Shown: piece after piece, positions 6,306-10,390 of the stretch | Layout: each line of letters starts with the position of its first letter | Position numbering within the stretch: the stretch's first letter is position 1 | NCBI GenBank assembly: GCA_964514415.1 | Contig: CAZEQL010000038.1 | Coordinates: 1-10,390 of the forward strand | DNA: 10,390 nucleotides | Direction of reading: 5' to 3' | Source: CAZEQL01 sp964514415 | GTDB lineage: Bacteria; Chloroflexota; Dehalococcoidia; GIF9; AB-539-J10 | The notes under the pieces: generated by a model | Database searches by the model: none | What the model was told of the DNA's origin: nothing | Seen by the model: the letters and a program-made list of their open reading frames with translations, nothing else | Translations under genes and position numbers: made by a program

Positions 6306-7076
6306 ATGTTAACTAAAAGAATTATCCCTTGTCTCGATGTTACTCAAGGGCGAGTGGTTAAGGGCACCAGCTTTACCCATCTCCGTGACGCTGGCGACCC
6401 AGTCGAGCTTGCGTCATTCTACTACAAGGAGGGTGCTGATGAGCTTGTCTTTCTCGATATCGGTGCTACGCCTGAAGGGCGCGATACCATGGTAGATGTG
6501 GTTGAGCGCGTAGCTGAGCAGGTTTTCATTCCTCTTACTGTTGGCGGGGGATTGCGTGGCATTGATGACATACGTCGTATGCTAAGGGCAGGGGCTGACA
6601 AGGTGTCCATTAATACTGCCGCTGTGCAGAACCCCAGACTTATTATGGAAGGAGCGGAGAAATTTGGGAGTCAGTGCATTGTAGTGGCTATTGATGCCAA
6701 GAGGGTAAATGGCGTAGGCAATCCCATGTGGGAAATTTGCACTCACGGTGGGCGAAGGCCAACAGGAATTGACGCTATTGAATGGGCTAAAAAGGCTGTT
6801 GTTCTCGGGGCTGGAGAACTACTTCTTACCAGTTGGGATGCCGATGGTCAAAAGACAGGATATGACCTGGAATTGACTCGCGCTATTAGTGAGGCAGTGA
6901 TAGTGCCGGTCATTGCCAGCGGTGGTGCAGGTAATCTGGAGCATCTTTACGAAGCGCTGATTATGGGTAAAGCCGATGCCGTTCTCGCTGCCAGTATCTT
7001 TCACTACCGAACTTATTCCATTCGTCAGACAAAGGACTACTTAGCAGAAAGGGGAATACCAATAAGGAAAGGATAA
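6306..7076 (+). CDS. hisF: Imidazole glycerol phosphate synthase, cyclase subunit HisF
   Basis: TIM-barrel cyclase that condenses ammonia (from HisH) with PRFAR to give imidazole-glycerol phosphate and AICAR, linking histidine and purine synthesis. The 256 residues are the family length. Catalytic D11 (IIPCLDVTQGRVVKG) and D130 (VVAIDAKR) fall at the canonical positions. Phosphate-binding segments LTVGGGLRG (77-85), KVSINTAAV and VPVIASGGAGN are present. GGAGGAAG (6289-6296) provides an excellent ribosome-binding site 9 bases before the ATG. It is embedded between gltB1 and gltB2, with its stop 1 base from the gltB2 start, so co-translation is likely. Other his genes are absent from the window. 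Confidence 0.97.
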   Translation: MLTKRIIPCLDVTQGRVVKGTSFTHLRDAGDPVELASFYYKEGADELVFLDIGATPEGRDTMVDVVERVAEQVFIPLTVGGGLRGIDDIRRMLRAGADKVSINTAAVQNPRLIMEGAEKFGSQCIVVAIDAKRVNGVGNPMWEICTHGGRRPTGIDAIEWAKKAVVLGAGELLLTSWDADGQKTGYDLELTRAISEAVIVPVIASGGAGNLEHLYEALIMGKADAVLAASIFHYRTYSIRQTKDYLAERGIPIRKG

Positions 7077-7077
7077 G

Positions 7078-8583
7078 ATGAAGACTTATCTGCCACCAAA
7101 GTTTATAGTGGAAAGAGACCCGGCTCGATGCATTCAATGCCAGGTGTGTGTCAACCAGTGCACCTTTGATGTGCATTACTATGACGCTGAGGACGATGAG
7201 GTGAGAAGTCACGAGGAGAATTGTGTTGGCTGCCACCGCTGCGTGGTCTTCTGCCCTACCAATGCCTTGACCATTAGAAGGAATCCGCTGGATTATCGGG
7301 AAAACTACAATTGGCGTCCTGAGGTTATTGAAGATATCATCAAGCAGTCTGAGACTGGCGGTGTGCTTCTGACCGGAATGGGCAATGATAAAGGCTACCG
7401 TATTTACTGGGATCACCTGGTTCTTAACGCCAGTCAGGTAACTAATCCTTCTATTGACCCATTGCGTGAGCCTATGGAATTGACTACTTATTTAGGGCAA
7501 AAACCTGATAGTGTAGAACTTAAGGCTGGTTCGATGAGACTTAAAACGGAGTTAGCTCCTCAGGTTAAGCTTGAGGTTCCCGTAATGTTTTCAGCTATGT
7601 CCTACGGCGCTGTGAGCCTCAACGTACATGAGTCCTTAGCCAGGGCTGCAACTGAGGCGGGAACTTTGTGGAATACAGGTGAAGGCGGACTTCATCCCAA
7701 GCTCTATAAGTATGGAGACAACACTATAGCCCAAGTAGCCTCAGGGCGATTTGGGGTTCATCCTGAATACCTTGATGTAGCTAGAATACTTGAAATTAAG
7801 ATTGGGCAGGGAGCTAAGCCTGGTATCGGAGGGCACCTTCCCGGAGAGAAAGTTAGTACTGAAGTATCAGCAACGCGAATGATTCCTCGGGGGACAGATG
7901 CTTTATCCCCGGCTCCACAACACGATATTTACTCCATTGAGGATCTAACACAGCTTGTCTACGCTTTAAAGGAAGCCACAAATTATACCAAGCCAGTGGC
8001 AGTGAAGATAGCTGCTGTTCATAATTCAGCGGCTATTGCCAGTGGTATGGTGCGAGCAGGAGCCGACATTATAGTTCTCGATGGGCTGCGCGGAGGCACT
8101 GGCGCTGCACCCAAGATCATTCGGGACAATGTCGGCATCCCCATTGAATTAGCTCTTGCCTCAGTGGATGCTCGCCTCAGACAGGAAGGTATTCGCAATC
8201 AAGCCTCTATTGTAATCTCTGGAGGTATTAGAAACAGTGGCGATGTAGCTAAAGCCATCGCTCTGGGCGCTGATGCCGTCTATATTGGAACTGCAGCTCT
8301 TGTTGCGCTTGGTTGTACTTTATGCCAGCAATGCCACACCGGAAAATGCGCTTGGGGTATCTGCACCACGGACATCAGTCTAACCAAGAGGGTCAACCCT
8401 GACATTGGAGCCAGGAGGTTGAACAACCTCCTCCGCGGGTGGAGCCTTGAACTTAAGGACATATTGGGTGGCATGGGTATAAATGCTTTGGAAAGCCTTC
8501 GCGGCAATCGCCTTCAGTTGAGAGGCGTGGGCCTTACTGACACCGAATTGGAAATCCTGGGAATAAAAATGGCAGGGAGCTGA
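7078..8583 (+). CDS. gltB2: Glutamate synthase FMN/Fe-S synthase subunit (GltB2-type) with N-terminal ferredoxin domain
   Basis: Central catalytic subunit that aminates 2-oxoglutarate to glutamate using ammonia from GltB1. Residues 1-70 form a two-cluster ferredoxin (C18/21/24/28 and C49/52/55/59). Residues 150-470 are the FMN-binding TIM barrel: FSAMSYGAVS (171-180), NTGEGGLHP (199-207), KIGQGAKPGIGGHLPGEKV (241-259), SPAPQHDIYS (277-286), LDGLRGGTGAAP (334-345) and SGGIRNSGDVAKAIALGADAV. C413-x5-C419-x4-C424 matches the 3Fe-4S ligand spacing of glutamate synthases, with extra C416 and C429 nearby. The 501 residues suit the archaeal-type subunit. AAGGAAAGGA just upstream supports ATG 7078. 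It starts 1 base after hisF and ends 1 base before gltB3. Confidence 0.95.
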   Translation: MKTYLPPKFIVERDPARCIQCQVCVNQCTFDVHYYDAEDDEVRSHEENCVGCHRCVVFCPTNALTIRRNPLDYRENYNWRPEVIEDIIKQSETGGVLLTGMGNDKGYRIYWDHLVLNASQVTNPSIDPLREPMELTTYLGQKPDSVELKAGSMRLKTELAPQVKLEVPVMFSAMSYGAVSLNVHESLARAATEAGTLWNTGEGGLHPKLYKYGDNTIAQVASGRFGVHPEYLDVARILEIKIGQGAKPGIGGHLPGEKVSTEVSATRMIPRGTDALSPAPQHDIYSIEDLTQLVYALKEATNYTKPVAVKIAAVHNSAAIASGMVRAGADIIVLDGLRGGTGAAPKIIRDNVGIPIELALASVDARLRQEGIRNQASIVISGGIRNSGDVAKAIALGADAVYIGTAALVALGCTLCQQCHTGKCAWGICTTDISLTKRVNPDIGARRLNNLLRGWSLELKDILGGMGINALESLRGNRLQLRGVGLTDTELEILGIKMAGS

Positions 8584-8584
8584 G

Positions 8585-9513
8585 ATGGCAAAGATCATTA
8601 AAAAGAATACTAATAGTAAAGGAGAAGATAACCACGTAANNNNNNNNNNNNNNNNNNNNNNNNNNNNNNNNNNNNNNNNNNNNNNNNNNNNNNNNNNNNN
8701 NNNNNNNNNNNNNNNNNNNNNNNNNNNNNNNNNNNNNNNAAAAAGAATACTAATAGTAAAGGAGAAGATAACCACGTAACAAAAATAGATGCCCGCGGCA
8801 TCTTTTATCGGGATCTCAATGCCAGATTGAGGGAAGTAGTATCGAATGGAACTCAAAAAATTGAGCTGCACAATGTCTATGGACAGAGGTACATTGGCAC
8901 AGATTTGAACAAACCTGTCGAGATCGAAATATTTGGCACTCCTGGCAATGACTTAGGAGCCTTTATGGACGGACCCAGGATTATCGTTCGGGGTAATGCT
9001 CAGGATGGTTGTGGGAATACCATGAACGACGGAGAAATAATCGTTCATGGCCATGCCGGGGATATCCTTGGGTTATCAGCCAGGGGAGGCAAGATTTTTG
9101 TTCGAGATGATGTCGGCTACAGAGCGGGCATACATATGAAAGAATATCAAGACAAGAAACCGATGGTGGTCATTGGTGGCACTGCTCAGGATTTCTTAGG
9201 TGAGTATATGGCAGGCGGAATCCTAATCATCCTGGGGCTAAACTTCAAGGAAGGAGATCAGCACAAGGCAAATTTCATCGGCACTGGCATGCACGGTGGC
9301 GTCATTTATCTTAGAGGAGAGGTTCAAGATTTCCAGTTGGGTAAGGAGATAGGCACTTCTGAACTCGATGAAAATGATCATTCGATTTTAACGGAATTCG
9401 TCAGCGAGTTTGCCTCTCACTTCGGCTATGATGCTAAAGAAATATTAAAATGCGAGTTTGCCAAATTATTCCCACTTCACCTCAGGCCTTATGGCAGGCT
9501 TTATGCTTATTAG
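8585..9513 (+). CDS. gltB3: Glutamate synthase GXGXG-domain subunit (GltB3-type), interrupted by an artificial gap
   Basis: C-terminal beta-helix (GXGXG) domain of the glutamate synthase large subunit as a separate protein; it is structural and positions the glutaminase and synthase parts. As written, the gene is split by 100 Ns and a duplicated 40-mer. Joining 8585-8639 to 8780-9513 restores one frame of 262 residues: MAKIIKKNTNSKGEDNHV continues into TKIDARGIFYRDLNARL. The repeated-glycine segments GTPGNDLGAFMDG, GNAQDGCGNTMNDG and GHAGDILGLSARGG, followed by YRAGIHMKE, identify the domain. Start ATG 8585 has AGGGAG (8575-8580) in front and lies 1 base after the gltB2 stop. Without joining, software would start at the internal TTG 8827 and lose the N-terminus. 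The first 17 residues are polar and low in complexity. Confidence 0.92.
8600..8639 (+). repeat. Left copy of the 40-bp duplication flanking the gap
   Basis: These 40 bases, inside the gltB3 start region, are identical to 8740-8779 on the other side of the N run. They should exist only once in the genome (see the findings). Confidence 0.95.
8640..8739. other. Assembly gap of exactly 100 Ns
   Basis: A round 100-N run is the convention for a scaffold gap of unknown size. Both flanks carry the same 40 bases, and deleting 140 bases (100 Ns plus one copy) restores the gltB3 frame. The run therefore represents overlapping contig ends that were not merged. Confidence 0.97.
8740..8779 (+). repeat. 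Right copy of the 40-bp duplication flanking the gap
   Basis: Identical over all 40 bases to 8600-8639; the identity begins with the first base after the Ns and ends at the base equivalent to the last one before them, as expected of an unmerged overlap. Confidence 0.95.
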
Positions 9514-9518
9514 CCCTT

Positions 9519-9545
9519 GTCATTCTGAGCGTAGCGAAGAATCTC
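9519..9545. repeat. Dispersed 'VILSVAKNL' repeat
   Basis: The 27 bases contain ATTCTGAGCG (9522-9531) and GCGAAGAAT (9534-9542), an imperfect inverted repeat that can fold as a short hairpin. I recognise it as a widely dispersed intergenic repeat in Chloroflexota and other phyla, whose chance translation gives the frequent spurious peptide VILSVAKNL (readable here in one forward frame) or HSERSEE-like strings. It fills nearly the whole 33-bp space between gltB3 and the response regulator and ends 1 base before the regulator's ATG. Only one copy is visible in this window. Confidence 0.75.
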
Positions 9546-9546
9546 C

Positions 9547-10215
9547 ATGCCCAAAATATTCATTATAGCCAGCGAAAGCGAGCAGTTAGGGAAACTGAGT
9601 TCAGAACTAACGGAGAGGGGTTTTATCTGCTCAACTGTTCCTTATAGCGCAGCGCTCGAACATATCATGGAGCAACCCACTGACTTGGTGCTCCTGAATA
9701 TGGAAGGGACAGCACTCAACTCAAAAACATGGGCTCTCCCACAAGAAATCAAACAGGAGATGCACATACCAGTCATTAGCCTCGTCACCAAAGAGATGCT
9801 CGACAACCTCGACTCTAGTCCCAGCATAGACGACTTCGTCGTCAAACCCTGGGATTCGAGTGAAGTAGTAGCAAGGATAAAGCGAATCTTAAGGCAAACA
9901 AACATCATAGGGAGCAAGGATGTAATCAAGTGTGGCGATTTAGTCATAGATGTGCCTAGGTGTCAGGTATCACTCAGCGGTGAAGTGATTACACTAACCT
10001 TCAGGGAATACCAGCTACTTAAATTCTTAGCAAGTAATAAAGGGAAGGTTTTTACTCGTGACGCCCTGCTGGATAAGGTCTGGGGTTGGGACTTTTATGG
10101 TGGTGACAGAACTGTAGATGTGCATATCAGGAGATTGAGGAGCAAAATCGAGGATAGGAATCATTCCTTTATCGATACTATAAGAAATATAGGATATAGA
10201 TTCAGGGAGATGTAA
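9547..10215 (+). CDS. OmpR/PhoB-family response regulator with a degenerate receiver domain
   Basis: A 222-residue two-domain transcription factor. Residues 1-117 have the receiver fold, but key residues are lost: the N-terminal acidic pair is replaced by ASESE (8-12), and the phospho-acceptor position in DLVLLNMEG is N51, not Asp. The conserved K100 (VVKPW) remains. Residues 125-222 are a well-conserved winged-helix DNA-binding domain: LTFREYQLLKFLA (150-162), TRDALLDKVWG (170-180), recognition helix DRTVDVHIRRLRSKI (187-201) and NIGYRF near the end. This looks like an atypical, probably phosphorylation-independent regulator; no histidine kinase gene lies nearby. ATG 9547 directly abuts the dispersed repeat, leaving only GAAGAA as a weak ribosome-binding site. 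It precedes asnB by 4 bases. Targets are unknown; control of nitrogen genes is only a guess from position. Confidence 0.9.
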   Translation: MPKIFIIASESEQLGKLSSELTERGFICSTVPYSAALEHIMEQPTDLVLLNMEGTALNSKTWALPQEIKQEMHIPVISLVTKEMLDNLDSSPSIDDFVVKPWDSSEVVARIKRILRQTNIIGSKDVIKCGDLVIDVPRCQVSLSGEVITLTFREYQLLKFLASNKGKVFTRDALLDKVWGWDFYGGDRTVDVHIRRLRSKIEDRNHSFIDTIRNIGYRFREM

Positions 10216-10219
10216 ATCT

Positions 10220-10390
10220 ATGTGCGGAATTATCACGATTTATGGGAACAATGCTGGCCATCGGGAATCTGATTTAGATGCTATGTTGGATAAATTATCT
10301 CACCGTGGTCCGGATGACCACGGTACATATGCAGGTAGCAACATCGCAATGGGGCAAACAAGGCTTTCGATAATGGATGTCGCTGGAGGC
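10220..10390 (+). CDS. asnB: Asparagine synthetase (glutamine-hydrolysing), N-terminal fragment cut by the window edge
   Basis: The first 57 codons of a class II amidotransferase of the AsnB type, which transfers glutamine amide nitrogen to aspartate using ATP. The protein begins MCGIITIYG, so catalytic C2 becomes the N-terminus after Met removal. LSHRGPDDHG (about 27-36) and GQTRLSIMDVAGG (45-57) are characteristic of asparagine synthetases. The synthetase domain lies outside the window, so a related amidotransferase (for example an exopolysaccharide-associated AsnB-like protein) cannot be excluded. AGGGAG (10204-10209) is the likely ribosome-binding site. It follows the response regulator by 4 bases and is probably co-transcribed with it. 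Confidence 0.88.
   Translation, partial: MCGIITIYGNNAGHRESDLDAMLDKLSHRGPDDHGTYAGSNIAMGQTRLSIMDVAGG

Noticed and set aside
6961..7416. A 151-codon reverse-strand frame across hisF and gltB2
   Set aside because: It lies wholly within two well-supported genes on the other strand and shows no recognisable motif; it is a shadow frame.
8585..8779. A 64-codon frame reading through the Ns with a repeated KRILIVKEK-like end
   Set aside because: It exists only because the N run and the duplicated 40-mer were inserted; joining the contigs removes it.
8600..8779. Direct repeats with a spacer, as in a CRISPR unit or a transposon target duplication
   Set aside because: The 'spacer' is 100 Ns, there are only two copies, and the repeat is the coding start of gltB3; contig overlap explains it fully.
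9450..9647. A 65-codon forward frame spanning the end of gltB3 and the start of the regulator, reading ...VILSVAKNL...
   Set aside because: It is a translation of the dispersed repeat flanked by out-of-frame parts of two real genes; it has no ribosome-binding site.

Overview
The window looks like a chromosomal stretch from a metagenome-assembled genome of an anaerobic bacterium, most likely Chloroflexota and probably Dehalococcoidia-like. That placement is inferred from three things: a glutamate synthase split into separate subunits with ferredoxin-type partners, a 90-residue SWIM zinc-finger protein of a kind I associate with that group, and a copy of the dispersed 'ATTCTGAGCG...GCGAAGAAT' repeat. 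No rRNA, tRNA, mobile element, CRISPR array or phage gene is visible.

Layout. Positions 1-298 hold no gene that I can see but contain three hairpins. folC follows at 299-1618 (+). A small SWIM-domain gene runs convergently (1600-1872, -) and overlaps the end of folC by 19 bp. The interval 1873-2021 contains back-to-back divergent promoter candidates and a palindrome lying on the expected start of rightward transcription. From 2022 to the right edge every gene is on + and tightly packed (gaps of 1-33 nt): a four-cluster 4Fe-4S protein, hisH, an FAD/NAD-dependent oxidoreductase, pdxT, gltB1 (glutaminase), hisF, gltB2 (ferredoxin plus FMN synthase domain), gltB3 (GXGXG domain), an OmpR-type response regulator, and the first 57 codons of asnB.

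How the genes fit together. GltB1, GltB2 and GltB3 are the three parts of a glutamate synthase large subunit. The four-cluster protein and the FAD oxidoreductase are the plausible electron-delivery partners, taking the place of a GltD-type small subunit. Interleaved with them are HisH/HisF (imidazole-glycerol phosphate synthase), PdxT (pyridoxal phosphate synthase glutaminase) and AsnB. The operon thus carries four different glutamine-amide-using enzymes, of both class I and class II, and reads as a glutamine-nitrogen distribution unit. The response regulator between gltB3 and asnB has Asn in place of the phospho-accepting Asp and probably does not work by ordinary phosphorylation.

Assembly problem. 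A run of exactly 100 Ns (8640-8739) lies inside gltB3 and is flanked by the same 40 bases on both sides. Removing the Ns and one copy restores a single 262-residue frame, so the gap is almost certainly an unmerged contig overlap, not missing sequence. As written, the gene is falsely broken.
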